Shown: piece after piece, positions 17,968 to 28,046 of the stretch
How positions within the stretch are numbered: position 1 is the first letter of the stretch
How the letters are laid out: each line of letters starts with the position of its first letter
DNA from: Enterococcus innesii
GTDB lineage: Bacteria > Bacillota > Bacilli > Lactobacillales > Enterococcaceae
Length of the DNA stretch: 64,000 nt
Direction of reading: 5' to 3'
NCBI GenBank assembly: GCA_018982785.1
Contig: JAHHEN010000005.1
Span: 310,001-374,000, forward strand
Made by a program: the position numbers and the translations under genes
The notes under the pieces: model-generated
The model's input: the letters and a program-made list of their open reading frames with translations, nothing else
What the model was told of the DNA's origin: nothing
Databases searched by the model: none

Positions 17968-20619
17968 TTACTCCTCCTCAATAAAAAGTTTGATTTCGCC
18001 AGTGATCCCCAAAGGCTCGAACAGGACAAACTGCGAAAGATAATCCCTGATACTGCGACCTAAATTATTGATCACTTCAATCTGGATGGAATTATTCGTT
18101 TCTTGAAGCAGGTCCGTCAACTCAAATGTATACGGTGTACTGATTCTTGTGCCTACACAATGACCGTTGACTGAAACAGTCACAACTTCTGAAGCATCTT
18201 CAATACTTAATAAAACCCCTCCTGCTGCTTTAGGGAAGTCCACGGTATAAGTGATTTTCCCGCTAAACCGACTGAAGTCATCACCGACCCCCAGTAAAGG
18301 CAGTGACGAATATTGTTTTTGACAGGTAACCGCTGCTTGCTCTTTCCCGATTCCTTCGAAAGTGACTTGCCATGGCTGATCGTTTAGATGAACTTCTTTC
18401 ATAGGTTTGCTTGTTTCAATACGCAATGGTTGTTCCGAGGTAGCTTCAAAAAGAATCAGACTCTCTGCTGGTGCTAAATGAATCTCATAGCTGCCATTTT
18501 TATATGACACAGGTTTCAGTTTATTTTCTACTGGATCATATTGAACTAAAGGCTTCTCAGCAGGAAAAACAGCCTGAAACTGCAGCGATTCACTGTCATT
18601 TTCGTTGAAAAGCATGAATACCTCATCTGTCTGCTGCTGATAATGATAGTACCGCAAATACGGCAGAGCTTTTGACGTTTCTAAACGATCCCGTACCTTC
18701 AAGCCAGCATTATCAGTAAGTGCTGTGAGCGGCGTTACTTCTGTCAGACGATCGAGAAGCCGCAGCTCATGGCTAAGCAAAGTCTCTTCAAGGGATTCTT
18801 TCACCATCTCCTCAATAAAAATAATTTGAATACCAGATTCTGCGAGAGCTGTCAGCTTTTTGATCAATGAATCAGACATTCGCTCAGCATATGGAATGAC
18901 TAGTGTTTGAAAGGCATGCTCATTAATGACAAATGTTTGATTCGTATATTGCGCATCAAGCATCATCTCAACCGAAACGATTTCAAATTCGTATTGATGT
19001 TCCATCAGTTCACGAGCAACTTTTTGAATCGGCATATAAGCGCCTGCCCACTCCGCTTCAGCATGGTACAGCACAGCAATGTCCGCTTGATGTTTCCCGT
19101 CACTAAATAGATAACTCAAACGATTCATATACACCATCAGCTGTTTGAAGCCCTCAAATTGTGGATTATGGCCTTGCGCATAAAAATGCGGCGGACAATC
19201 GGCATCAGGAAAGTCATTCATTGAAAAGGCATGAGGGACAAAATGATTGACCCCTCGCACCAGCATGTGATCGGTTAGCCATTTCATCAGTTTGGTTCCT
19301 TCTGACCAACCATATGCGCCGAATACTTCGCACATCGTTCGACCTTGTTTCACAGGGTCTAAGTTTCCTAAAGACGCCCCCATTTTCCCTAATGCGTAAT
19401 GGAAAAATTCGCCATCCCAGCCAGTAGATGTCATGGCTTCAAAGTATCCGTCATTTTGTTGCGGCATCAATTGATGCAAAACGACATCGATCCCTGCCAT
19501 CGATTGTCCTTTCATCGATTGAAAGAAGTGACCTGCCCCATAGCCTAAACGTGCATGGGCATTGTTATCCTCAATCACATGTCCGATATAGTCGACTTTA
19601 TGTTCACGACACCAACGTCCGATCCGCTGAGAAAAGTGTTGACTATATAGCTCAGAAACCAACGACATATAATTGTAACGAATCTTAGCCGTATGTTTTG
19701 ATTCACCACGATAGAGAGCCGGCAACAGCCCTCGCAGCTCAGTTTCAGATATGGCTAGCTGGTTTGCTAACAAAGTCAACAAATCATGCCGCCACGGCAA
19801 TGGCATATCTACTTTTCCAAGGACTGCATCAGGACCCTTGATATTCCCAAACCGCGGTTCATCTGAGAAAAATCCTTGGATCGTTGTGCCAAATTTCTCT
19901 CCAAAGTGTTGATAATGACTTTGATAAACCGTTTCCAGCAAAATATCTGTTGCTTCTGGTACCAAAGGATTCAAGTACCCTTGTGTCGAAGCTTCCCCTC
20001 CTTCTTGTGTCGTGTAAAAGACAAAGATACTCCACTCTCCTTCAGGAATAGACCAATACAATGTCTCATCAATAATTGAGTCTGTAAGGTCGATCCAGTT
20101 CTCCTCACTGATCTGCTTAAATCCAGTTTTCTTGACCGCAACGGCGCTGATGATTTCAGCTGAAAAAAATGACTTGCCACTCTCCTTAACCGTTTCCCTT
20201 TCTGAATTCAAAATATTCGGTCTTTCTGCATTAAAACACCAATCCAACATAATTCCAGCATTCTTTTTGGGGCCTACAAAATCAAATTGTCGGAAATTCA
20301 AAAATTCTTTCTGCAAGTGACGATGATTCTTTTCAATTTCCCCTGCGGCATAGCCTGTTGGAAAGTGTTTATCATCCAAAATCCAAAGTGTCATCTGTCT
20401 TTTTTCACACTCTTCAATGATGATCGCCAACTCATCCCACCATTGTGCTTTCAAAAATTCTTCATGGGGGCGTGATTCGATACAGACAGATCGGATGCCT
20501 GCTTCATAAATTTTACTGATGTAAGTTTGAATCGTTTCCTTATCTTCTCCATGCATCCATAAAAACGGAAAAATATGATTATCATATTTTTCGTTCAATA
20601 AATTCGTTATCTTTTTCAT
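17968..20619 (-). CDS. GH106-like glycoside hydrolase (possible alpha-L-rhamnosidase)
   Basis: A cytoplasmic 883-residue protein with no signal peptide. The N-terminal third is a TIM-barrel like that of family GH106 and relatives: FPFLWMHGEDKE near 15, AGIRSVCIESRP near 38, WWDELAIIIEECEKRQM near 58, ILDDKHFPTGYAAGEI near 80. A later FFSDEPRFG near 250 holds acidic residues that could be catalytic. A C-terminal jelly-roll region is suggested by TYTVDFP and SVNGHCVG around 800-850. I start at the ATG at 20619, behind AGAGGAA; an upstream start at 20652 has no such site. Its absence of export fits cleavage of a sugar phosphate brought in by the adjacent PTS. Family placement is by sequence resemblance; the substrate is inferred from the nearby rhamnose operon. 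Confidence 0.72.
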   Translation of the reverse strand: MKKITNLLNEKYDNHIFPFLWMHGEDKETIQTYISKIYEAGIRSVCIESRPHEEFLKAQWWDELAIIIEECEKRQMTLWILDDKHFPTGYAAGEIEKNHRHLQKEFLNFRQFDFVGPKKNAGIMLDWCFNAERPNILNSERETVKESGKSFFSAEIISAVAVKKTGFKQISEENWIDLTDSIIDETLYWSIPEGEWSIFVFYTTQEGGEASTQGYLNPLVPEATDILLETVYQSHYQHFGEKFGTTIQGFFSDEPRFGNIKGPDAVLGKVDMPLPWRHDLLTLLANQLAISETELRGLLPALYRGESKHTAKIRYNYMSLVSELYSQHFSQRIGRWCREHKVDYIGHVIEDNNAHARLGYGAGHFFQSMKGQSMAGIDVVLHQLMPQQNDGYFEAMTSTGWDGEFFHYALGKMGASLGNLDPVKQGRTMCEVFGAYGWSEGTKLMKWLTDHMLVRGVNHFVPHAFSMNDFPDADCPPHFYAQGHNPQFEGFKQLMVYMNRLSYLFSDGKHQADIAVLYHAEAEWAGAYMPIQKVARELMEHQYEFEIVSVEMMLDAQYTNQTFVINEHAFQTLVIPYAERMSDSLIKKLTALAESGIQIIFIEEMVKESLEETLLSHELRLLDRLTEVTPLTALTDNAGLKVRDRLETSKALPYLRYYHYQQQTDEVFMLFNENDSESLQFQAVFPAEKPLVQYDPVENKLKPVSYKNGSYEIHLAPAESLILFEATSEQPLRIETSKPMKEVHLNDQPWQVTFEGIGKEQAAVTCQKQYSSLPLLGVGDDFSRFSGKITYTVDFPKAAGGVLLSIEDASEVVTVSVNGHCVGTRISTPYTFELTDLLQETNNSIQIEVINNLGRSIRDYLSQFVLFEPLGITGEIKLFIEEE

Positions 20620-20662
20620 ACAAATTCCTCTTTCTTTCTCATTCAACTTCATTTAAAATCAT

Positions 20663-20680
20663 AATAAATACGCTTACAAA
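20663..20680 (-). promoter_or_regulatory. cre (CcpA) site of the GH106-PTS operon
   Basis: Minus strand reads TTTGTAAGCGTATTTATT, which has one mismatch to the cre consensus WWTGNAARCGNWWWCAWW. It sits just downstream of the predicted -10 box, the usual place for repression by CcpA. Confidence 0.7.
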
Positions 20681-20683
20681 TGT

Positions 20684-20712
20684 ATCATAAGCAATTCTTT
20701 AGCTTGAAACAA
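20684..20712 (-). promoter_or_regulatory. Sigma-A promoter of the GH106-PTS operon
   Basis: Minus-strand TTGTTT, 17-base spacer, TATGAT. Transcription would start at the cre site (20663-20680). Confidence 0.6.
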
Positions 20713-20771
20713 TGTCATACGCTTTGCAGATAATTATCATATTTTTAGATTTATGAAAGGAGGAGATCGTA

Positions 20772-21740
20772 ATGACAACCGAAGAAATGGAAGCAAAACT
20801 TTTTCAGCTATCTGAACGAGAATGCTATCACAGAGACCATCCAAACCACCTTTCTGACTATTATCAACAGCTGGAAAAAGTGACGATCAATGGCCGACAA
20901 GTTTACTTATTCGATAATCTGATGGAAGAACAAGAAAACTTTACTCTGGTAAAGCAAAGCCGCTTCAGTCCAGTTCCTTATCATAACCACAGTTTTATCG
21001 AATTAAATTATATCTACTCAGGAACATGCACCCAATTGATCGATGATCAGAAAGTTACGCTGACAAAAGGACAAATTTGTCTGATTGATACCGGAATTCC
21101 CCATTCGATTGAAATGACCGGTGAAGAAGATGTTTTGATCAATCTTTTGATCAAGCGGGATTATTTCGCTCAATTGATTAGTCGGGAACAGTTTAATGAA
21201 GGGGTCGTGCTTGATTTTGTTCTGACTGCATTGTCAGACAAGCACGCGCATGACCAATATATTGTCTTTAAGAACAATAAAGATGATCGGATCCATGCTG
21301 TGATTCAAGAAATGCTGAAAGAAACTTATGAAAAAGCCATTGGTAGTAAACGAATCATCAGCAATCTAATAGCCATTCTTTTCACTTTTCTCGTGCGTGA
21401 GTTCGACTATCAGACCAACAAGCAAGAAGCGGCAAAAAAACAGCACATTCTAGCGATCTTGACCTATATCGAAGAAAACTTCCAAACGGTTACTTTGCCA
21501 AAACTCGCCACCCTTTTTAACTATTCCCCTTCCTATCTAAGTGCATTGATCAAACGAGAAACTAGTAAAAATTTGACCGAATTGATTATCGAAAAAAAAT
21601 TGAATCTCGCCCACAACTTAATTGCTTCTTCCACCAAACCAATCACCCAATGCGCGGCTGAAGCAGGTTTCACCAATATCACTTTTTTCTATAAGAAATA
21701 CAAAATTTATTATAGGCATACACCGAAAAAGAAAAAATGA
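20772..21740 (+). CDS. AraC-family regulator of the GH106-PTS operon
   Basis: 322 residues; the ATG follows GAAAGGAGGAGATC. The N-terminal cupin half (PYHNHSFIELNYIYSG near 75, then KGQICLIDTGIPHSIE near 105) is the AraC-type ligand-binding fold. The C-terminal double HTH (VTLPKLATLFNYSPSYLSALIK and ITQCAAEAGFTNITFFYKKYK) is clear, ending in the short basic tail KKKK. It is divergent from the GH106-like gene, with the promoter and cre site between them, so it probably activates that operon in response to the imported glycoside. It is not a close duplicate of the rhamnose-side AraC protein at 15214. Confidence 0.85.
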   Translation: MTTEEMEAKLFQLSERECYHRDHPNHLSDYYQQLEKVTINGRQVYLFDNLMEEQENFTLVKQSRFSPVPYHNHSFIELNYIYSGTCTQLIDDQKVTLTKGQICLIDTGIPHSIEMTGEEDVLINLLIKRDYFAQLISREQFNEGVVLDFVLTALSDKHAHDQYIVFKNNKDDRIHAVIQEMLKETYEKAIGSKRIISNLIAILFTFLVREFDYQTNKQEAAKKQHILAILTYIEENFQTVTLPKLATLFNYSPSYLSALIKRETSKNLTELIIEKKLNLAHNLIASSTKPITQCAAEAGFTNITFFYKKYKIYYRHTPKKKK

Positions 21741-21762
21741 TCCTATTTCGCTACTTGCAAAA

Positions 21763-21797
21763 AAAGAAGCCGAGAAATGTTCCTTCTCGGCTTCTTT
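21763..21797. terminator. Bidirectional terminator
   Basis: Perfect stem AAAGAAGCCGAGAA / TTCTCGGCTTCTTT with flanking A- and T-runs between convergent genes. Confidence 0.9.
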
Positions 21798-21811
21798 CTA
21801 TTCGTCATTCC

Positions 21812-23640
21812 CTATTGCCCAAACACCTCCGCCACCGAATAAACGCCTGGGGCAAAGGTCTTGCCTGTTAGCTTCTTCGTCATGGCATTAAAGGTGTAGT
21901 GTTCTTCTAAGATGACGACTTCATCGTATTGCTTTAATAGTGTGCGAAAATCTGCATCTGATAAGAGGAAATTCTCTCGGCCATCGACATTAGGTGAAAA
22001 CAAGTAATATTTTCCGACATAGCCAACTAAGTAGCTATCTACTGCTTCTTTGTTAGTACTGACCACCAAATATTTTTTCTGGTTCAGGTCAAAGTGATCG
22101 CCAGTAACGGCTGAAACTTGTGCTGGAATCGAAGCAGCATATTCACGATTGGTATAACGCATGCCATTATTTTCTGAAAGGATCAGCAATGTCGCAAAAA
22201 ATAACAGAATTAAGGTACTGTATTGATAGATTTTTTTCGTGGTCAAGCTGGCAAAACTACGGTAGTTTCGCCGATCGATCGCTTGTTCATGATACAAATG
22301 ATCAATGCCTCGGACCATGAAAAAGGTCATCAAACCTAATGCCAAGATCACAATACTCGAGGCATAACGATCGAACCCTGCCAAAGACAGTGCTTCATCA
22401 GTGGGCATCGAGAACAAGAACATGGCGTAAATACCCAAGTAATAGAGACCAATAATACCATCGATCAACAGCAGTTCTTTGAAAAATGGATTGCGTTTTT
22501 TCATGATAAATCGGACAAATAGCCAACTACCCAACAAAATAACTTGGATCAAAAGAATCCCTTGCGTGGAGATCGTCGCAACATCCGTGATGGTTTTAAC
22601 AAAAACATCCGTAATCTGCTGCAGTATCTGAGAATCCTTTTCGCCAAAAATCTGTTTATAAGCGGTCACGCTGACTTCATGCTTTGATTTAGGAAAATTC
22701 GCTTTGACATGCAGGTTCCAAAGAATCGCTGGCAGGACAGATAGCCCAATGGCAGCTAATCCTACAATCATCATGCCCAGCCGTTGCCGCCAACGAACCG
22801 ATGCCTGCCACAAGCAGACTAGTAAATAGCCGCCTAAAATCAGCAGAAAAAAGACGGCACTATTTTTGACCAAATCAAGAGAGGCGCCAATCAAAAGAAA
22901 GAAACCGATCGACGGTAGTACTTTGCCTTTTAAAGCGAATAAGCCAGCGATGCCAGCTAAAGTCAACACTGGCAGGATAAAGTCTACTAACAAATTATTC
23001 ATTCGAATCGCAATATTAAAATAATTGAAAACCGCCATACTGGTGAAGATCAGGGCAAAAGCCAGCTTTCTTTTCGGATCACGAATAATCGCAAAAAAAC
23101 TATACAGACTACAGAAAATCAAAATCAATTGACCAATCAGCAAGACATTCTCATGATAGCCAACGATGATTGCTGTATAAGTAACAAATAGCGAGCTGCC
23201 TAAAGGATAGGAAGTAAAACTAATGATGGCATCGGCTGCCGTTGGCAATTGTCCCTGCGTATAAAGGAATTTAACGATCGTCGCCCAATGGGAGAAGTTG
23301 TCATAGTGGGTCAAATGACTGTGAAGCAATGTCAAAACGAACAAAGCAAAATAGCCGTAAAACCACAGCATGATGGGCTCTTGTAAGCCCCACCGCACCT
23401 GATGGCACTCCTGCCAAAAACGCCAAACGCATAATAGTAAGCCAAGACCAAATAAAACCCATGCCCCCAGATCAACCATCCTTTGGGACCATATGCGACA
23501 AAGGAAAGAACGAGGATCGGCAAACAGCAAGCAGCGATCCAGCTGATGTGTTTGGGAAAATGGCAAACTCGTACAAAAAGATAGGCATAGCCAGCTAATG
23601 ATAAACCAAAGAGACTAAATCGCAGCAGGATCTCGATCAT
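21812..23640 (-). CDS. Large polytopic membrane protein of exopolysaccharide operon, frameshifted as given
   Basis: Reconstructed length about 609 residues, with at least a dozen hydrophobic segments. The frame from ATG 23640 breaks at five G (minus strand) at 23464-23468; one added G joins LIWG to AWVLFGLG and the rest reads through to 21812. The segment HYDNFSHWATIVKFLY after the second or third helix, with acidic residue and His-Trp, resembles the first outer loop of GT-C-type glycosyltransferases and related polymer-handling proteins. It overlaps the end of the PilZ glycosyltransferase gene by 26 bases and is the last gene of the operon. I do not recognise a named family; a role in polymer modification or export is inference from context. 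Confidence 0.65.
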
Positions 23641-25879
23641 CGTCTGCCTCCTTTCTCAGCAAGCTGTCTACCCATTCATGAAAGGCTGCTGTAAAACGCA
23701 GCTCGGAAAGATTGCTTACTTGATAAATCACTTGATTTTCTGTTGGTTGAAGCATCGCTTTTTCAGCGTGAAGCACAAGATTACTGATCGGTAAGTTTAG
23801 ATGGGTCGGCATCTCGACCTCTTCTGTTTTTGCCAACGTGAGCTGGTCAAAACCAAATGTTGTGACCGCATAGGTTCCTTCATCAAAGTGCCATTTTTGA
23901 TCAATGGTCAGTATGGGCACTCGTTGAGGCGGCAATGGCTTTTGTTTGGCTTGCAGCAGATGCTTACCGAGATTCTCAAAAAGACTATCAAAGAAGGTCA
24001 TCCATGGGTCCCGCAGAACCGGCAGGCTTTGATTGAAGCCATCATAAATGATCTGCAAATAAGCCAAGTAGTCTTTTTCTGATAATTGGTGTAAAGCAAC
24101 CCCATAGACCCAGCGGTCCTTGCCTGAAAAAACGCGGACGACGTTTCCCGTCATCTCTGCTTGGTAGCCATTACGGGTGATTTTAAAAGTCAGCTGCGCA
24201 TCTGGCGGAAAATAAAGAGGAACGTCAGAAACGAAGGACAAGCCGTTTTCTGAGATATTTTCTGTCATCAAAGAATAGCTGGCGTCTTGGTCGGAAACTT
24301 CAACAGGATAATGGGCTCTGAACCGTTCCGTCGTTCGGTAAATCGGGCGACCAAGATAAAATAAGACCGCAAAGGTTAAGTTAAAGAAATGGGTCAGCAA
24401 CCAGAAAGTCAACACGCTGCCATAGAAAATCTCTGAGCCGAATTTGCCGTAATTAAACTTCACTAAGCCGATAATCGTCAAAATCAACAGCAACAAATGC
24501 GGCACCACAAACAACAAGTCTTTTTTAGACTGAGTTGCTGCTTTATTGGTCACTTTGAAACGGGTCTCTTTGATGCCGATGGCTTGTAAAAAGACAGGAA
24601 TCACTAGGTAAGGTGCAAAAATCGTTTCCTGGATCTCGCCCCAGCGCTGCGTTCGAATATCGCTACTCAAATCCTGCATCGCCAAATGCAAGAACGTATA
24701 GCTTGGCAGCCAAAACAGCAGCAAGACCCAAAAGTTGGTCTCTACGACCCTTACATTAAAGACGGTGTACAAAATCGGCGCGAAAATAAACAGCAACCGC
24801 CGTAAAAACGACCACCAATACAAATAGCTGTTTAAGAAAACCATTTTTTGCGCCAAAGACAACGTCTTGTTTTTGAAAAGATGGAGATTGTGGACACTTT
24901 GGACCACTCCTCTTCCCCAGCGAATCCGCTGCTTTAAGGCACTTGGGATATCAATGGGAGACAGACCGCTGGCCATTGGCTGCAGTGTTGATAAACTGCG
25001 ATAACCTTTGCAATTGATCAAGGCGCCTAATTCAAAATCTTCCGTGATCGTGTCCGTCGGAAATCCGCCAGCGGCTTCGATCGCTTCTCGTGCGATCACC
25101 GTATTGGAACCTGTATAAATAGCTGTATCATGGGCGTTGTTCAAAACATTGACTTCTCTGGAAAAGAAGTCCTGCTCGTTAGGGATTGCCGCTTCTGAAA
25201 AAAGATTGTACTGAAAAAGATCCGCATTATAAAAGCTTTGCGGTGTTTGGACAAAGCCCAACGGTTTGATGGTCTGGTCTTTACGGCGTTCCTGCTGATT
25301 TGCCACAAAATATGGCACTGTTTCCAGCAAAAAATCTGAGTAAGGGATCATATCTGCATCAAAGGTCGCCACTAGCGGCGAATTGGTTTTTGATAATGCA
25401 TGATTGAGATTGCCTGACTTGGCATGCTGATTGCATGTCAACCCGATATAGCCGATGCCAAATTTATCTGCCAGTGCTTTGACCTCTGGACGGTTGGTGT
25501 CATCTGACAAGTAGATGTGAACTTTTTTGGGATCGGGGTATTTCATATGAACTGCCGCATTGACCGTTTTTAATAAAAGCGGCACTTCTTCATTATGGGT
25601 CGCAATCAACACATCGATCGCTGGATAGTCGGCTTCTGGCACGATCGGTTTTTCAAAAGGCTTTGCTTTGTTTTTGTTCCAAATCAACAGCAAGCCCGTA
25701 AAGTTCGATACGATCTCACTGCCCCAAAGCAGCAAACCAAACAGCAGGGCAAACCAAGACTCGTGCCATGGCAATGTATACAGCCCCCGCCATGATAAAT
25801 AGATCAGCGAAAAGACAAACGCCAGAAAGTAAACGACTTTTTTCGCCCAAGGCAAACGTTTTTGTTCCACCTCAATCAC
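23615..25879 (-). CDS. BcsA-like processive glycosyltransferase with PilZ (c-di-GMP) domain
   Basis: 754-residue membrane GT2 enzyme built like bacterial cellulose synthase. Two N-terminal helices (15-65) are followed by a catalytic domain with LSDDTNR near 125, DxD in ATFDADMIP near 173, TEDFELG near 285 and QRIRWGRG near 320, the full D, DxD, TED, Q(Q/R)xRW set. More helices follow, then PilZ at about 530-620 with RTTER (RxxxR) and NISENG ((D/N)xSxxG), so c-di-GMP binding is expected. A tail of about 140 residues after PilZ is unfamiliar. It overlaps the upstream GT2-GtrA gene by 4 bases. It should polymerise and extrude a polysaccharide when c-di-GMP is high; the sugar is unknown. The Listeria Pss system is a known Gram-positive precedent for c-di-GMP-controlled exopolysaccharide. 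Confidence 0.88.
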   Translation of the reverse strand: MIEVEQKRLPWAKKVVYFLAFVFSLIYLSWRGLYTLPWHESWFALLFGLLLWGSEIVSNFTGLLLIWNKNKAKPFEKPIVPEADYPAIDVLIATHNEEVPLLLKTVNAAVHMKYPDPKKVHIYLSDDTNRPEVKALADKFGIGYIGLTCNQHAKSGNLNHALSKTNSPLVATFDADMIPYSDFLLETVPYFVANQQERRKDQTIKPLGFVQTPQSFYNADLFQYNLFSEAAIPNEQDFFSREVNVLNNAHDTAIYTGSNTVIAREAIEAAGGFPTDTITEDFELGALINCKGYRSLSTLQPMASGLSPIDIPSALKQRIRWGRGVVQSVHNLHLFKNKTLSLAQKMVFLNSYLYWWSFLRRLLFIFAPILYTVFNVRVVETNFWVLLLFWLPSYTFLHLAMQDLSSDIRTQRWGEIQETIFAPYLVIPVFLQAIGIKETRFKVTNKAATQSKKDLLFVVPHLLLLILTIIGLVKFNYGKFGSEIFYGSVLTFWLLTHFFNLTFAVLFYLGRPIYRTTERFRAHYPVEVSDQDASYSLMTENISENGLSFVSDVPLYFPPDAQLTFKITRNGYQAEMTGNVVRVFSGKDRWVYGVALHQLSEKDYLAYLQIIYDGFNQSLPVLRDPWMTFFDSLFENLGKHLLQAKQKPLPPQRVPILTIDQKWHFDEGTYAVTTFGFDQLTLAKTEEVEMPTHLNLPISNLVLHAEKAMLQPTENQVIYQVSNLSELRFTAAFHEWVDSLLRKEADDDRDPAAI

Positions 25880-26916
25880 TCCTTAAAGATGACATTTTTT
25901 TGCACATGGTAACTAAAGAAAAAGAGCAGGCAATCGACGCCTATTTTTAACAACACAGAATCCCCGATTGGCAGGATCAAATAGATCAAGTAGACGAGGA
26001 AAGAGGACAGCAAAATCTGTACGATCACCAATAAAAAATATTGCAACATACTGTTCTTTGTCCGTTGACCAAAAACAAGCTCACGATTGATGTAATAATT
26101 GACGATCGCCGAAATCAAGCGGGCCCCCAGCGAAGCGATCACGATGGAGGACAGATCGATGACAGACAAGAAATGGATCAATAACGCATAGGCGATCACA
26201 TCGACAAAAAAGGAGACCACAGATGAAAACAAATACTTCAAAAAGACGCTATAGATAGCGACAGAATCTGCCAAGACCCGAAAATGGGAAGACGCATTTT
26301 CTTCAATATAGATGGTGGCGATCGGTTGCGAGAGAATCGGCCACCCCCGCTTCTGGGCTTCGATCAGCATCCGCGTTTCATATTCAAAGCGCTCACCTGA
26401 GATCGCCAACAAATCTGTCATGAATTTCCGAGGGAAAACCCTTAAACCCGTCTGCGAATCCTCGATGGCAAGACCAGTCGCTAAACGTAAGATATTTCGG
26501 GTCAAAATGTTGCCGAACTTACTCCGCAAGGGGACTTCTTTGCCAAAGGATCGGGTCCCTAAAATAATGCTGTCCGGATGGGCTTGGGCCTTGGTTAAGC
26601 AAGCCATCATATCGGTATACTCATGTTGCCCATCCGAATCAATGGTCACCATAAATTCAACTGCCGGTTGATTTGTCAGCACTTCGGTGAGGGCGGTTTT
26701 GATAGCTGCGCCTTTTCCAAGATTCTTTGGATGGGTCAAAACCTGACAGCCAAACTGCTGTTCCAACGCCGAAAAGACAGACTGATAAGCTGATCCACTG
26801 CCATCATCCACGACCAAAATCGGCAGGTGCTGGTTATGCAAACGAATTTTCTCCACCAGAGCCAGCAGTTTGTGGTCAGGTTCTAGCGAAGGAATCATGA
26901 TTAAACTATTTTCCAT
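25876..26916 (-). CDS. GT2 glycosyltransferase fused to GtrA-type membrane domain
   Basis: 346 residues. Residues 1-220 are a dolichol-phosphate-mannose-synthase-like GT2 domain: ILVVDDGSGSAYQSV near 35, LTHPKNLGKGAAIKTAL near 60, and DSDGQHEYTD near 92 holding the metal-binding Asp residues. Residues about 225-346 hold four membrane helices of the GtrA family (FFVDVIAYALLIHF, YYINRELVFG, ending HVQKNVIF). Such fusions usually load a sugar onto undecaprenyl phosphate and flip it, providing a lipid-linked donor. It lies between the diguanylate cyclase gene and the BcsA-like gene. Confidence 0.87.
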   Translation of the reverse strand: MENSLIMIPSLEPDHKLLALVEKIRLHNQHLPILVVDDGSGSAYQSVFSALEQQFGCQVLTHPKNLGKGAAIKTALTEVLTNQPAVEFMVTIDSDGQHEYTDMMACLTKAQAHPDSIILGTRSFGKEVPLRSKFGNILTRNILRLATGLAIEDSQTGLRVFPRKFMTDLLAISGERFEYETRMLIEAQKRGWPILSQPIATIYIEENASSHFRVLADSVAIYSVFLKYLFSSVVSFFVDVIAYALLIHFLSVIDLSSIVIASLGARLISAIVNYYINRELVFGQRTKNSMLQYFLLVIVQILLSSFLVYLIYLILPIGDSVLLKIGVDCLLFFFSYHVQKNVIFKE

Positions 26917-26951
26917 ATGCGTTCCTCATTTAAGGTAGTATTTTTGAAAAC

Positions 26952-26994
26952 AAAAAAGAAAAGAAGCCAACTCCATCAGTAAAGACAGAGTTGG
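26952..26994 (-). terminator. Partial terminator between cyclase gene and exopolysaccharide genes
   Basis: Minus-strand CCAACTC / GAGTTGG stem whose 5' arm is inside the last codons of the cyclase gene, followed by a T-rich tract. Downstream genes are only 60 bases away, so it may set a lower expression level for them. Confidence 0.6.
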
Positions 26995-28028
26995 TCGCGA
27001 CCGCTGCGCTTGGCGCGATACAATGCTTGATCGGCACGTTCTTGTGTTTGCATCAGCAGCTCGCCCCTTTGCCGTTGTGCGATCCCAATCGACAACGTGA
27101 TGCTGACCGAATCGCCGGCATCCAAGATGATTTCTTGGTAACGGATGCGCTTTTGGATTTTTTCGAGGAGATAAGCAGCAGCCTGTGCGTCTCCTTGGAT
27201 CAAGATCGCAAACTCTTCCCCACCGATGCGATAGACCGGATTGCTAGCCGTACAGTAGTTCAAAAAAATACGAGCGATTTCTTGCAAAATCACATCCCCG
27301 GCACGGTGTCCGTAACGGTCATTGTAATTTTTGAAATGATCGATATCGATCAAAGCAATCGATAAGTCCACCTCGGTCGTATCTAGGCGTTGGCGGTCCT
27401 CTTGAAACTTACGAAAGTTGTTCAACTGCGTCAAATCATCGATTTTGACTAAAGCCAAAATGCGCTGCATATCATTTAATATTGAGTAAAGGAAAAACGC
27501 CAACGTATAAGCAAGAATGCCATAAACTATATAAATTAAGGTCGTTTTTTGAATATCGCCAGTCAAATAGCAGCCAAATAGAAAGGAGATAACAATCAAG
27601 TAGGTGATCGATAAAATCAACTCTTGTTTGTCACTAAGCCGCTGCTTGGCCCAAGCATGGAGAAACGTCAGGGTCACCATCAAAAAGAAACTGAGATATA
27701 AGTTCAACCAAGAAGATTTTGATACTTCAAACAAAAAACGACCTAACGCTAGATTGAACATCGTTGGTACGGTCACCTTCCAGCCCAGATACTTCATAGA
27801 AAAAGCGTAAAGCAAAAAGCGCAGGTCAAATCTTGTTTCATATACGACATAAGAGAAGTTCATTAGCAACATCCCTACCACGGTTTCACAAACAATCGCC
27901 GCTGCGATCTGCTTTGCTTTGAAGGTCCCTTGCCCTACGAAGCCATCACTGACTTTGAACAACAAGTAAATATTGATGATGATTGCACCTAAATTTGCGA
28001 GTGTATTGACAACCAGCGTATTTGCCAT
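26976..28028 (-). CDS. Diguanylate cyclase with 5TM-LytS/YhcK-like sensor
   Basis: 350-residue membrane GGDEF protein that makes c-di-GMP from two GTP. The N-terminal 185 residues hold about five to six helices resembling the 5TM-5TMR_LYT sensor (NLGAIIINIYLLFKV, VGMLLMNFSYVV, RFDLRFL). A GGDEF domain spans 190-350 with DDLTQLNN, DIDHFKNYND, GHRAGD and the active-site loop RIGGEEF, all intact. The RxxD product-inhibition site expected just before the loop is absent (TASN). The gene heads the exopolysaccharide operon and is preceded by an attenuator-like leader hairpin, so it may supply c-di-GMP locally to the PilZ glycosyltransferase. Confidence 0.9.
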   Translation of the reverse strand: MANTLVVNTLANLGAIIINIYLLFKVSDGFVGQGTFKAKQIAAAIVCETVVGMLLMNFSYVVYETRFDLRFLLYAFSMKYLGWKVTVPTMFNLALGRFLFEVSKSSWLNLYLSFFLMVTLTFLHAWAKQRLSDKQELILSITYLIVISFLFGCYLTGDIQKTTLIYIVYGILAYTLAFFLYSILNDMQRILALVKIDDLTQLNNFRKFQEDRQRLDTTEVDLSIALIDIDHFKNYNDRYGHRAGDVILQEIARIFLNYCTASNPVYRIGGEEFAILIQGDAQAAAYLLEKIQKRIRYQEIILDAGDSVSITLSIGIAQRQRGELLMQTQERADQALYRAKRSGRDQLCLY

Positions 28029-28046
28029 TTCCTGCGCTTCCTTTCT

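Noticed and set aside
25595-26671. Plus-strand ORFs opposite the glycosyltransferase genes
   Set aside because: Antisense shadows of strongly conserved minus-strand enzymes.
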